Under the pieces are notes generated by a model. The model had not been told where the DNA came from. It did not search any database and was given only the letters and a program-made list of their open reading frames with translations. DNA of 33,979 nucleotides from positions 34,401-68,379 of the forward strand of contig DBXB01000027.1 of NCBI GenBank assembly GCA_002309155.1. Reading direction: 5' to 3'. Each line of letters begins with the position of its first letter. Position 1 is the stretch's first letter. Positions 1 through 7,156 of this stretch are shown here, piece after piece. A program made the position numbers and the translations under genes. The DNA comes from Bacteroidales bacterium UBA1223 (GTDB lineage Bacteria > Bacteroidota > Bacteroidia > Bacteroidales > P3).

Positions 1-300
1 CCCGAGAGCTGCAAGGCTATCCACGAGATCATCATGAATAGCAAGACTATTCTCTGGAACGGTCCTGCCGGTGTCTTCGAACTCGAGACCTTCGCCAAGG
101 GTACCAAGGCTATTGCGCAAAGTGTCGCTGAGAGCTGCAAGAAGGGCTGCTTCGCCGCTGTAGGCGGTGGAGACAGCGTGGCAGCTGTCAAGCAGATGAA
201 ACTCGCTGACCAGATGAGCTATGTCTCTACAGGTGGCGGCGCCATGCTTGAATACCTTGAGGGCAAGGTGCTCCCCGGCATCAAAGCTATCCAGGATTAA
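1..300 (+). CDS. pgk: Phosphoglycerate kinase, C-terminal part (cut by window edge)
   Basis: The reading frame is open from base 1 and ends with TAA at 298-300, so about 99 C-terminal residues are present and the start lies outside the window. Visible signatures are those of the nucleotide-binding C-terminal domain of phosphoglycerate kinase: WNGPAGVFE, then the glycine-rich AAVGGGDSVAA, then YVSTGGGAMLEYLEGK near the end. The enzyme transfers phosphate from 1,3-bisphosphoglycerate to ADP in glycolysis in the cytoplasm. The end of the protein (LPGIKAIQD) is where the family normally ends, so the gene is not truncated at its 3' end. A strong hairpin lies about 80 bases downstream. Confidence 0.97.
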   Translation, partial: PESCKAIHEIIMNSKTILWNGPAGVFELETFAKGTKAIAQSVAESCKKGCFAAVGGGDSVAAVKQMKLADQMSYVSTGGGAMLEYLEGKVLPGIKAIQD

Positions 301-377
301 CCGACAATGACTGTTTGATACATCGACACTACGTGGGATGACGCAGGCTCAACCGCCTGGAATCCCCGCAGTGTGTC

Positions 378-418
378 AGAGTCCTTAAGGTCTCGAGGAG
401 CTTTAAGGACTCTCTTTT
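378..418 (+). terminator. Intrinsic terminator after pgk
   Basis: The arms at 378-388 (AGAGTCCTTAA) and 403-413 (TTAAGGACTCT) are perfectly complementary over 11 bp. G-T and G-C pairs extend the stem inward, leaving a loop of about 10 nt. A T-rich run, TCTTTTG, follows at once. It lies 78 nt after the pgk stop codon and is oriented to end pgk transcription. Confidence 0.8.
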
Positions 419-460
419 GTATCGATTAAAAAATAATAAAACAATGGGAAGAAGTAATGG

Positions 461-521
461 TTGATATGTTGATACGTTCGCTCGTCAAGCTCGCGGGGCT
501 CACCAGATATGTTGATATGGT
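461..521 (-). repeat. 36-bp conserved intergenic repeat, copy A (reverse orientation), in octamer-like sequence
   Basis: Bases 476-511 are the exact reverse complement of 2662-2697 and 19861-19896. The conserved 36-mer, read on the minus strand, begins CATATCTGGTGAGCC and ends GACGAGCGAAC. On both sides are 8-nt period motifs (TTGATATG, TTGATACG). The core is GC-rich while its surroundings are AT-rich. It has no internal inverted repeat and no reading frame of interest. The gap 301-593 holds otherwise only the pgk terminator and AT-rich sequence. Confidence 0.85.
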
Positions 522-593
522 ATTTCGTTTTATCGTATAATCGAAATCATTTGTCCCTTAACTTCCCTAAACATCTTAACCCCTATAATCCAG

Positions 594-2480
594 ATGAGCC
601 ATTTCTTGCCGATAACACTTGACGAAGTCAAACGACTGGGATGGGAACAAGTCGACGTGGTACTTGTTTCAGGTGACGCCTATGTCGACCATCCTGCCTT
701 CGGCACCGCTGTCATCGGCCGCACTCTTGAGGCGGCGGGTTACAGGGTGGCTATCATCCCTCAGCCTAACTGGAGAGACGACCTTAGGGATTTCCGCAAG
801 TTCGGTCGTCCTCGTCTTTTCTTCGGCGTGAACTCGGGGGCTATGGACAGCATGGTGAACCATTATACCGCCGCTCGCCGTCTGCGTCATGACGATGCCT
901 ATACCCCTGGTGGACAGGCAGGCTTCCGACCCGATAGGGCTGTATATGTCTATTCCCGCATCCTCAAACAACTCTATCCCGACGTGCCTGTGGTTATAGC
1001 AGGCATTGAGGCTAGTATGCGACGTCTGGCTCATTATGATTATTGGGACGACAGACTGTTCCCTAGCATCCTTGCCGACACCCCAGCCGATCTTCTCAAC
1101 TATGGCATGGGCGAACGCACCACGCTGAAGATCGCCCGTATGCTTGACGAAGGCATGGGTGTCGAGGCTTGTCGCACACTGCCGCAGGTGGCTTACTGCC
1201 TCAAGGACCCTAAGGGTCTTAAAGACATTAAGGACTTTGTCGAACTTCACCCCTTCGAGGAATGCCTGAAGTCGAAACGGGCACAGGCAGAGAATTTCCG
1301 CATCATCGAGCGTGAAAGCAACCGCATAGAAGCCGACACTCTGGTGCAAAGGCACGGCAACAGCTATGTGGTGGTCAATCCTCCCGAACCACCTATGACC
1401 ACTGACGAGATCGACGCCAGTTTTGATCTGCCGTACATCAGGCAACCTCATCCGAAATACAAGAAACGTGGCGCAATACCTGCCTTTGAGATGATTAAGA
1501 ACTCTGTCAACATTCATCGCGGGTGCTTCGGTGGCTGTTCTTTCTGCACCATCTCCGCCCATCAGGGCAAGCAGATTGCATCACGCAGTGAACGTTCTAT
1601 TATCGCTGAGGTCAAGGAGATTACTCGTCAGGAGTATTTCCACGGCACTCTCACTGACCTCGGTGGACCTTCAGCCAATATGTACATGATGGGAGGGAAG
1701 GACCCTGCTCTGTGTCGCAAGTGCGACCGTTTCAGCTGCATTCAGCCTTCGATATGCAAGAACCTGAATGGTGACCATACGCCCTTGATTGAGCTCTACG
1801 ATAAGGTGGCGGAGGTCAGTGGGGTGCGACATATCTTTATCGGCAGCGGCATCCGCTGTGACCTGTTCAGTTCCTCCCCTAAAGTGGAGGGTGAAGAAAG
1901 AGCCAGTGGCTCTTTCGATAGCGAAGCGAAGGGTGGAGGAGTGTGCAACGACAACCATGGCTGGCGCTATTTCCGCAAGGTCGTCACCCATCATGTCAGC
2001 GGTCGACTCAAGGTGGCACCTGAACATACAAGCGATGAGGTGCTGAAGCTGATGCGCAAGCCCTCTTTCGACTTATTTGTCAAAACCAAGCGGGTATTTG
2101 ACGAGATATGTCGTCAGAATGGATTGAAATATCAACTTATACCGTATTTCATCAGCTCGCATCCTGGATGCCGGCTCCGTGATATGGCAGATCTGGCGGT
2201 CAAGATGAAGCGGATGGGTTATAGGCTTGAGCAGATACAGGATTTCACGCCTACGCCTATGACGCTCTCGACAGAGATGTACTATACTGGATTGAATCCA
2301 GTCACGATGAAGCCGGTCTATGTGGCTCGCAACGCTGATGAGAAGAAGGAGCAGAACAATATGTTTTTCTTCTATAAACCTGACCTGCAGCCACAGATAT
2401 GTCGCTCGTTGCACCGCGCTGGCCTCGACAATTATATCAAAGAATTGAATATCGGTAATCGTAAACCAATTAGAAATTAA
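594..2480 (+). CDS. ygiQ: YgiQ-family radical SAM protein
   Basis: This 628-residue protein has the features of the YgiQ (UPF0313) radical SAM family. The N-terminal domain includes VLVSGDAYVDHPAFG and GIEASMRRLAHYDYWDD. The radical SAM cluster motif C-x3-C-x2-C appears as GCFGGCSFC near residue 310. A second cysteine cluster (CRKCDRFSCIQPSIC) follows, and then VSGRLKVAPEHTSDEV. The family is expected to bind a 4Fe-4S cluster and S-adenosylmethionine, and its substrate is not established. The start chosen is the ATG giving MSHFLPITLDEVKRLGW, the usual family beginning. Between GIRCDLF and YFRKVV there is an unusual low-complexity stretch at about residues 426-450, encoded by a palindromic DNA element described separately. 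The frame stays open through it, so the gene is probably still functional. Confidence 0.93.
   Translation: MSHFLPITLDEVKRLGWEQVDVVLVSGDAYVDHPAFGTAVIGRTLEAAGYRVAIIPQPNWRDDLRDFRKFGRPRLFFGVNSGAMDSMVNHYTAARRLRHDDAYTPGGQAGFRPDRAVYVYSRILKQLYPDVPVVIAGIEASMRRLAHYDYWDDRLFPSILADTPADLLNYGMGERTTLKIARMLDEGMGVEACRTLPQVAYCLKDPKGLKDIKDFVELHPFEECLKSKRAQAENFRIIERESNRIEADTLVQRHGNSYVVVNPPEPPMTTDEIDASFDLPYIRQPHPKYKKRGAIPAFEMIKNSVNIHRGCFGGCSFCTISAHQGKQIASRSERSIIAEVKEITRQEYFHGTLTDLGGPSANMYMMGGKDPALCRKCDRFSCIQPSICKNLNGDHTPLIELYDKVAEVSGVRHIFIGSGIRCDLFSSSPKVEGEERASGSFDSEAKGGGVCNDNHGWRYFRKVVTHHVSGRLKVAPEHTSDEVLKLMRKPSFDLFVKTKRVFDEICRQNGLKYQLIPYFISSHPGCRLRDMADLAVKMKRMGYRLEQIQDFTPTPMTLSTEMYYTGLNPVTMKPVYVARNADEKKEQNNMFFFYKPDLQPQICRSLHRAGLDNYIKELNIGNRKPIRN
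1871..1942 (+). repeat. 72-bp palindromic (MITE-like) element inserted in frame in ygiQ
   Basis: The centre is a perfect inverted repeat: GAAAGAGCCA at 1896-1905 and TGGCTCTTTC at 1907-1916 around one base. The outer ends carry complementary TCCTCC (1872-1877) and GGAGGA (1935-1940). The left part can also fold on itself (CCTCC with GGAGG at 1886-1890). The 72-nt length is a multiple of three and the reading frame passes through it, encoding SSPKVEGEERASGSFDSEAK-type low-complexity residues. Family members normally have a short linker here between the RYDL-like segment and HHVSGRLKVAPEH. I infer insertion of a mobile palindromic repeat; the exact ends are uncertain because no uninterrupted copy is available. 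Confidence 0.7.
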
Positions 2481-2787
2481 CCATAACCTTAACCATCTGC
2501 CTGCTCTGCAGGCTTTGAGCTCCTTAGAAATTAATCAAATCAAGCGAAAAACCTTAACTTCAGATACATCTTACTAAATTAAAATTTCTGTAACATTTAA
2601 CCTGTAAACTGTAAACTTTTTCATATCACCTTACCATCTTATCATTTTAACATCTTCACCCCATATCTGGTGAGCCCCGCGAGCTTGACGAGCGAACATA
2701 TCACCATATCAACAATTAAACAATTAAACAATTAAACACCCCCTTTGGCTTCATTATCATTTACTTTGACTTAAATAATATATCCTT
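2481..2787. other. Gene-free spacer with hairpin, 36-bp repeat and octamer array
   Basis: No coding sequence is supported in these 307 bases. A short hairpin, GCCTGC-TCT-GCAGGC at 2499-2513 followed by TTTGAG, is a weak candidate terminator for the radical SAM gene. The middle is AT-rich with repeated ACCTTAAC or TAAC-like words. Copy B of the 36-bp repeat lies at 2662-2697, and three exact tandem CAATTAAA octamers at 2713-2736. No clear -7 box was found for the MgtC gene; the nearest candidate word, TTACTTTG near 2760, fits the consensus poorly. Confidence 0.6.
2662..2697 (+). repeat. 36-bp conserved intergenic repeat, copy B
   Basis: Identical over 36 bases to 19861-19896 and to the reverse complement of 476-511. 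Similarity to the copy at 19861 extends on both sides: CATCTTCACCCC precedes each (one C longer in copy C) and ATATCACCATATCAAC follows each. The centre contains a direct repeat of CGAGC separated by TTGA, not an inverted repeat. Confidence 0.88.
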
Positions 2788-3273
2788 ATGACACTCTCAA
2801 TTTTCACATTCCGTATCATAGCTTCACTAATCTTTGGCATCCTTATAGGATTGGAACGTCAGTTGCGTCAGCGTAGTGCTGGACTTACCACTAACTCGCT
2901 CGTTGCTGTGGGCGCCTGCATCTTTATCCTTATCTCGGAGGTCGTCATCTCCAAATCTATCGCCTCGGGTGGCTTGGTTAACAACGACAATCTCCGAGTG
3001 TTGTCGCAGATAGTTACCGGCATCGGTTTCCTAGGCGCCGGCGTCATCCTCCGCGACGGATTTACTATCCACGGTCTCAATTCCGCCGCTACCCTCTGGT
3101 GTTCGGCGGCAGTAGGGGCGATGTGCGGTTACGGTCTCTGGATCGAGGCGTCCATCTCGGTGGCTGTAATACTTTTCATCAACTGGGTTCTGAAATTCAT
3201 TGAGCATTATCTCGAAAAACATCAGACCGACAATCCCGCTGCAGACCCCTATGAGAAAAAGAACGAACGGTAA
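2788..3273 (+). CDS. MgtC/SapB-family inner-membrane protein
   Basis: This 161-residue protein is hydrophobic, with about four predicted membrane spans. It shows the MgtC-domain signatures: an N-terminal FGILIGLERQLRQRSAGLTT, then QIVTGIGFLGAGVILR, then GLNSAATLWCSAAVGAMCGYG. The family is known for membrane proteins such as Salmonella MgtC, linked to magnesium-limited growth and control of the F1Fo ATPase; other members have no known role. The charged C-terminal tail (DPYEKKNER) is short, and the extra cytoplasmic C-terminal domain of Salmonella MgtC is absent, so this is the short SapB-like type. It stands alone, followed by a two-way terminator facing the oppositely oriented histidine ammonia-lyase gene. 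Confidence 0.9.
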   Translation: MTLSIFTFRIIASLIFGILIGLERQLRQRSAGLTTNSLVAVGACIFILISEVVISKSIASGGLVNNDNLRVLSQIVTGIGFLGAGVILRDGFTIHGLNSAATLWCSAAVGAMCGYGLWIEASISVAVILFINWVLKFIEHYLEKHQTDNPAADPYEKKNER

Positions 3274-3276
3274 AGT

Positions 3277-3341
3277 TTAAAGGTTAGAGGTTAAAGGTTA
3301 AAGAGTTTTCTAGACTCTCTAGAGTTTCTAGTTTTTCTAGA
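3277..3341 (+). repeat. Composite array: heptamers then CTAG every 9 nt (copy 1)
   Basis: Just after the MgtC stop there is a 7-nt-period run (AAAGGTT, AGAGGTT, AAAGGTT, AAAG...) at about 3279-3305. CTAG tetranucleotides then start at 3310, 3319, 3328 and 3337, exactly 9 nt apart, with T/C-rich spacers. The same order of parts (heptamers, then 9-nt CTAG units) is found in reverse orientation at 14281-14340. It is separate from the terminator that follows. Confidence 0.8.
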
Positions 3342-3344
3342 TAT

Positions 3345-3381
3345 GATAAAAGCGGTCTCCGTAGGGGAGGCCGCTTTTATC
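3345..3381. terminator. Bidirectional intrinsic terminator between mgtC-like gene and hutH
   Basis: GATAAAAGCGG (3345-3355) pairs perfectly with CCGCTTTTATC (3371-3381). The stem continues inward (TCTCC with GGAGG, one G-T pair) to a 5-nt loop. A-tracts and T-tracts at the foot make it usable on both strands, which suits its place between two convergent genes. Confidence 0.88.
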
Positions 3382-3399
3382 ATTGATATGATTCAGAGA

Positions 3400-4899
3400 C
3401 TAGTTCAGCTTCATCTCCTGCAGGAATTTCACGCTGCTGTGGATGTGGCGGAACATAACCTCGTCGATGTCGACAAAGTTGACTTTCTTGCGGAAGTCAG
3501 CAAACAGTTGCTCGATGAAGGGGCTGCTCTTAAGACCTTCCTGATGACGGAATTCGAGAGCCTGTGCCGCATTGAAGAGCTCTATTGCAAGGACTCGCTC
3601 CACATTCTCGCATACTCTGTAGCATTTAGTTGCGGCGTTGCCACCCATGCTGACCAGGTCTTCCTGGTTCTGGCTGCTGGGTATGCTGTCGACACTGCAG
3701 GGAGTGCAGAGTTGCTTGGTTTGGCTGACAATTGCGGCGGCCGTGTATTGCGGAATCATGAAGCCACTGTTGAGTCCCGGTTTGGCGACAAGGAAGCTGG
3801 GGAGTCCGCGTTTTGCGTCGATAAGTTGATAGGTGCGGCGCTCGCTGATGGCTCCAAGTTCGGCAACGGCAATGGCAAGGAAGTCGAGCACCATGGCGAG
3901 GGGCTCACCATGGAAGTGTCCGCCACTGATGACCATATCCTCGTCGGGAAGGACGATGGGGTTGTCGGTGGTGGAGTTGATCTCGGTCTCTACAACACTC
4001 TTGACATAGTTGATGGTGTCCTTGGCGGCTCCGTGAACCTGAGGTGCGCAACGGAAGCTGTAGGGGTCCTGCACATGCTCTTTGTGACGACGGATGATGT
4101 CGCTGCCTTCGGTGTAACGACGCACGGCTTCGGCGGTCTGCAACTGACCCTTGTGGGGACGTACCATATGGAGGCTCTCAAAGAAAGGTTCAATACGTCC
4201 GTCGAAAGCGTCGAGACTGAGACTCAATATCATATCGGCCTGAGCGCTGAGACGCTCTGCCTTCATCAGGCTCCATACAGCATAACTGCTCATAAACTGA
4301 GTGCCGTTGAGAAGTGCCAGACCTTCTTTGCTCTGCAACTGTATGGCGTTCCAACTCTTGGAGGCATAAACCTCTTCGGCGGTACAACGGCGTCCCTTCC
4401 AATACACTTCGCCCATTCCGAGGATGGCGGGAAGCATAAGGTTGGCTAACGGACAGAGGTCGCCACTGGCTCCGAGGCTGCCCTGCTGGTAGACCACCGG
4501 CAGAATGTCGTCGTTGAAGCAGTCCACGAGACGCTGGACGGTCTGCAACTGGGCTCCGCTGTATCCGAAGCAGAAGTTCTGAACTTTGAGGAGGAGCATG
4601 AGACGTACCACCTCTTGTGGCACTTCGTCACCTACTCCGCAGGCGTGACTCATGACCAGATTTTTCTGCAGCTGGCTGAGTTGCTCTTTGCTGATGCTGA
4701 TATTGCAGAGACTGCCGAATCCTGTGGTGACACCATAGATGGGTTCTTTTTGTGTCTCCATCTTGTGGTTCAGGTAATTGCGGCATTTCTCGATGCGTTT
4801 CACTGCCTCATCGCTGAGAGCCAACGTCATTCCGTTGTCGATTATTTCTTTTATCCGCTGTACAGTTAGCGGGGTTTCGGGGGTTATGTAATGTGTCAT
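3400..4899 (-). CDS. hutH: Histidine ammonia-lyase
   Basis: This 499-residue protein has the normal length and motifs of histidine ammonia-lyase, which removes ammonia from L-histidine to give urocanate, the first step of histidine degradation. The Ala-Ser-Gly triad that cyclises into the MIO electrophile is at residues 144-146 (GSLGASGDLCPLAN). The active-site tyrosine is Y55 in IYGVTTGFGS. Further family blocks are STTDNPIV and the glutamine/glutamate-rich NQEDLVSMG. The other hut genes (urocanase, imidazolonepropionase, formimino-transferase) are absent from the flanks. Upstream on the same strand, 32 bases away, is the zinc-ribbon gene, so hutH may be read through from the Nif3 operon. 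A strong terminator lies downstream. Confidence 0.97.
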   Translation of the reverse strand: MTHYITPETPLTVQRIKEIIDNGMTLALSDEAVKRIEKCRNYLNHKMETQKEPIYGVTTGFGSLCNISISKEQLSQLQKNLVMSHACGVGDEVPQEVVRLMLLLKVQNFCFGYSGAQLQTVQRLVDCFNDDILPVVYQQGSLGASGDLCPLANLMLPAILGMGEVYWKGRRCTAEEVYASKSWNAIQLQSKEGLALLNGTQFMSSYAVWSLMKAERLSAQADMILSLSLDAFDGRIEPFFESLHMVRPHKGQLQTAEAVRRYTEGSDIIRRHKEHVQDPYSFRCAPQVHGAAKDTINYVKSVVETEINSTTDNPIVLPDEDMVISGGHFHGEPLAMVLDFLAIAVAELGAISERRTYQLIDAKRGLPSFLVAKPGLNSGFMIPQYTAAAIVSQTKQLCTPCSVDSIPSSQNQEDLVSMGGNAATKCYRVCENVERVLAIELFNAAQALEFRHQEGLKSSPFIEQLFADFRKKVNFVDIDEVMFRHIHSSVKFLQEMKLN

Positions 4900-4931
4900 G
4901 TGTTGGGAGAGACAAATAGATTGTTACTGAA

Positions 4932-5753
4932 TTACAAGTTTTCCTTTGCTAACTGAGCGATCTTGTCGTCGACAAGGATGCGGCCGCAATGCTCGCAGAC
5001 AATCACTTTCTTGTACATTTTGATTTCAGCCTGGCGTTGCGGTGGAATCTTGAAGAAGCAGCCACCACAGGAGTCTTTGTCCACAGGGACTACAGCCAGA
5101 CCATTGCGGGCGGCGTGGCGGATGCGTTTGTATGCTGTAAGGTAACGTTCCTCGATGTACTGTTCCTGCTCGATGGACTTTGCTCTCAGGCGGGCTTCGT
5201 CTTTCTCGGTCTCTTTGATGATGTCGTCGAGTTCAGCCTTCTTCGATTCCAGGTCTTTGCGACGGTTTTCAAGCAACTGCTCGGCTGCGTTGATATGCGA
5301 CTGAAGTTCGTTGATGTGGGCTTTGTCTTTCTTGAGGTTGTTTTCGCAGAGTTGGATGGAGAGGTTCTTGAATTCTATCTCCCTGTTTATGGCCTCGAAT
5401 TCGCGGTTGTTGCGGACGTTGTCCTGCTGTTTCTGATATTTCTTTATCATCTCGTTGTGTTCCGCGATTTCGTTCTTCTCGTTCGCCATCTTTTTGTTGG
5501 TCTCCTCTATGTCGTTGTTGAAGTTCTGAATGCGAGTCTCCAGTCCGGCAATCTCGTCCTCAAGGTCTTGGATGGCTTGCGGAAGTTCGCCACGAATAAT
5601 CTGAATCTTGTCGATTTCCGAATCCACGCACTGAAGGGTGTAGAGAGCTATCAGACGTTTCTTAACGGCTTCGTCGATATCCAGCGGTGCTATTGGTTCG
5701 ACTACCGTAATCTCTTGAGGTTTTTCTTTCTTTGATGAGACTTTTTTTGCCAT
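4932..5753 (-). CDS. Coiled-coil protein with C-terminal C4 zinc ribbon (DUF164/FlgZ-like)
   Basis: I take the ATG giving MAKKVSSKKEKPQE as the start (273 residues). An upstream in-frame start would add 40 residues of sequence that overlaps the end of the preceding gene and does not look like the family. A long charged coiled coil (about residues 40-200, e.g. EDEIAGLETRIQNFNNDIEE) is followed by a zinc ribbon: CGGC (in KDSCGGCFFKIPP) and CEHC (in VIVCEHCGRIL). This is the architecture of the DUF164 family, whose studied members (Helicobacter HP0958/FlgZ, chlamydial CdsZ) bind nucleic acid or partner proteins. Its place right after a Nif3-like gene is, from memory, common in Bacteroidetes. The role here is unknown. 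Confidence 0.88.
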   Translation of the reverse strand: MAKKVSSKKEKPQEITVVEPIAPLDIDEAVKKRLIALYTLQCVDSEIDKIQIIRGELPQAIQDLEDEIAGLETRIQNFNNDIEETNKKMANEKNEIAEHNEMIKKYQKQQDNVRNNREFEAINREIEFKNLSIQLCENNLKKDKAHINELQSHINAAEQLLENRRKDLESKKAELDDIIKETEKDEARLRAKSIEQEQYIEERYLTAYKRIRHAARNGLAVVPVDKDSCGGCFFKIPPQRQAEIKMYKKVIVCEHCGRILVDDKIAQLAKENL

Positions 5754-5827
5754 TGTATTTATGATTTTTAATATTTTTCGACACTGTGCCTCTGGACAGG
5801 GTGGAGGGGTAATTTTTTGGATATGTA

Positions 5828-6928
5828 CTAAATATATATAAAATACCCTTTGTCTGCCGCAGAAATTTGGCAAGCAAAATTACACTTTTTTTCTAATATT
5901 GTGCGTAAAATTAATTCTTTTGCAAATTGCTCGCTCTCATAGTGTCCTATGTCGGCTAGAATGATGTCGTTTTCTGCTGTCTGAAAGTCGTGGTATTTGA
6001 GGTCGGCGGTAAGGTAGATGTCGGCGTTGGCGCGTTTGGCATCACCAATGAGAAAACTTCCTGAACCACCGCAGATTGCAACAGTCTTGATGACTTTCTT
6101 GCTGTTGTGGGGTGATGAGACTCTTATCGTAGGCAGACCCAGTGTTTCTTTGACTGTCGCCAAAAAAATGCCTGCATCAACGGGTTGTGCCAGCTTACCA
6201 ATCATGCCGGCACCAACGGTATTGAGAGGGTTGGCAATAGGTATGCAGTCGATGGCGGGTTCCTCGTATGGGTGTGCCTTCCTCAGCTTGCTTAGGATGG
6301 CTGACTCCATCCGCTGCTCGTAGATGACTTCGATGCGTGTTTCATCCTCAGTGTGAATCTCGCCAATTTCGCCACAGAATGGGTGTGTCCCGTCGCCTGC
6401 TCGGAAGGTCCCATGTCCGTCGCTGTTGTAGCTGCAACAGTCGTAACCGCCTATGCCTCCGGCACCTGCGGCAAAGAGTGCCTGTCGCACCTTTTCGGCA
6501 TGTTGGAGAGGGACGTAGGTGACCAGTTTGCGTAGAACACCTTCCAGAGGTCGGAGAATGGAGCAGTCGGTGAGACCTAATTTCTCGGCGAGGATGCCGT
6601 TGACACCTTCACGCAGGTTGTCAAGATTGGTGTGTGCGGAATAGACCGAGAGTCCTTCCGATATGAGTTTCATCACCATACGTCCGGTGGCGTTGCCGCT
6701 TGTGATGCGTTTCAATCCTCCGAAGATGAGGGGGTGATGGCTGACGATAAGGTTGCAATGTTTCTCAATCGCCTCATCCACAACTTGTGGCGTAACGTCA
6801 ATGGTCACCAGTATGCCACTCAATTCTCTGTCCAGATCCCCGATTAAGAATCCTGAGTTGTCGTAGGACTCTTGATAGACGGGAATGAATCTGCTGTTCA
6901 GATAGTCTATTATTTCACGAGTTTTCAT
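5828..6928 (-). CDS. Nif3-like dinuclear metal-centre protein
   Basis: This 366-residue protein belongs to the Nif3/YbgI family (GTP cyclohydrolase I type 2-like). Members form hexameric rings with a two-metal site, and the true reaction is uncertain. The metal-ligand block VSHHPLIFGGLKRI is near residues 62-75, with YSAHTNLDNLREGVN about 30 residues later. The C-terminal ligand region is ILADIGHYESEQFAKELI. A central insert of about 120 residues (containing GGIGGYDCCSYNSDG and the CutA-like KAHPYEEPAIDCIP) is the PII/CutA-like domain of the longer family members. The short 74-base gap to the zinc-ribbon gene suggests one operon. A candidate -7 box lies about 105 bases upstream. Confidence 0.93.
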   Translation of the reverse strand: MKTREIIDYLNSRFIPVYQESYDNSGFLIGDLDRELSGILVTIDVTPQVVDEAIEKHCNLIVSHHPLIFGGLKRITSGNATGRMVMKLISEGLSVYSAHTNLDNLREGVNGILAEKLGLTDCSILRPLEGVLRKLVTYVPLQHAEKVRQALFAAGAGGIGGYDCCSYNSDGHGTFRAGDGTHPFCGEIGEIHTEDETRIEVIYEQRMESAILSKLRKAHPYEEPAIDCIPIANPLNTVGAGMIGKLAQPVDAGIFLATVKETLGLPTIRVSSPHNSKKVIKTVAICGGSGSFLIGDAKRANADIYLTADLKYHDFQTAENDIILADIGHYESEQFAKELILRTILEKKCNFACQISAADKGYFIYI

Positions 6929-7032
6929 AATCTGTTATCGTTTTTTGTCAAGAGATGGAGGATGATTGTAAAAATCTGTGTGTTATGTTTTTGTGTAAAT
7001 TTTGGGTCGTGGTTGATATGTTGTTTCTGTTT

Positions 7033-7041
7033 GCAAAGTTA
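7033..7041 (-). promoter_or_regulatory. Candidate -7 box for the Nif3 operon
   Basis: The minus strand reads TAACTTTGC, a full match to the Bacteroidetes -7 consensus TAnnTTTG. No convincing TTTG -33 element is seen at the expected distance, so this is a moderate call. It is back to back with the promoter at 7101-7133. Confidence 0.45.
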
Positions 7042-7100
7042 AGAATTTTGACGATTCATTCTGTCGTGGTTTTCTTTATTTTTTCTTTCTCTAAGGTTTT

Positions 7101-7133
7101 TTTTGTTGAGTCAGTCCTTTTGTTTATCTTTGC
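7101..7133 (+). promoter_or_regulatory. Bacteroidetes-type promoter of the AsmA-like gene
   Basis: The -7 box TATCTTTGC lies at 7125-7133 and a TTTTG -33 element at 7101-7105, with a 19-nt spacer, which fits the phylum's consensus. The ATG of the AsmA-like gene is 24 nt downstream of the box, giving a short leader. This supports the start codon chosen at 7157. Confidence 0.7.
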
Positions 7134-7156
7134 ATTCTAAGATAAAAATACATAGT

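Noticed and set aside
476..511. 36-bp repeat as a CRISPR array
   Set aside because: Copies are single, kilobases apart and in both orientations, with no regular spacers and no cas genes.
669..1562. A 297-codon open frame on the minus strand
   Set aside because: It lies wholly within the radical SAM gene on the other strand, with a His- and Arg-rich random-looking product.
2499..2516. Short hairpin after the radical SAM gene as a firm terminator
   Set aside because: The stem is only 6 bp and the T-run is short (TTTGAG), so I mention it but do not call it a terminator.
3343..4449. A 368-codon open frame on the plus strand opposite hutH
   Set aside because: It is the antisense shadow of the well-supported histidine ammonia-lyase. 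The protein has no domain, and it starts inside the bidirectional terminator.
4989..5735. A 248-codon open frame on the plus strand with long hydrophobic runs
   Set aside because: It is antisense to the coiled-coil/zinc-ribbon gene. The Leu/Val/Phe richness is the complement of the Lys/Glu/Asn/Asp codons there, so it is not a membrane protein.
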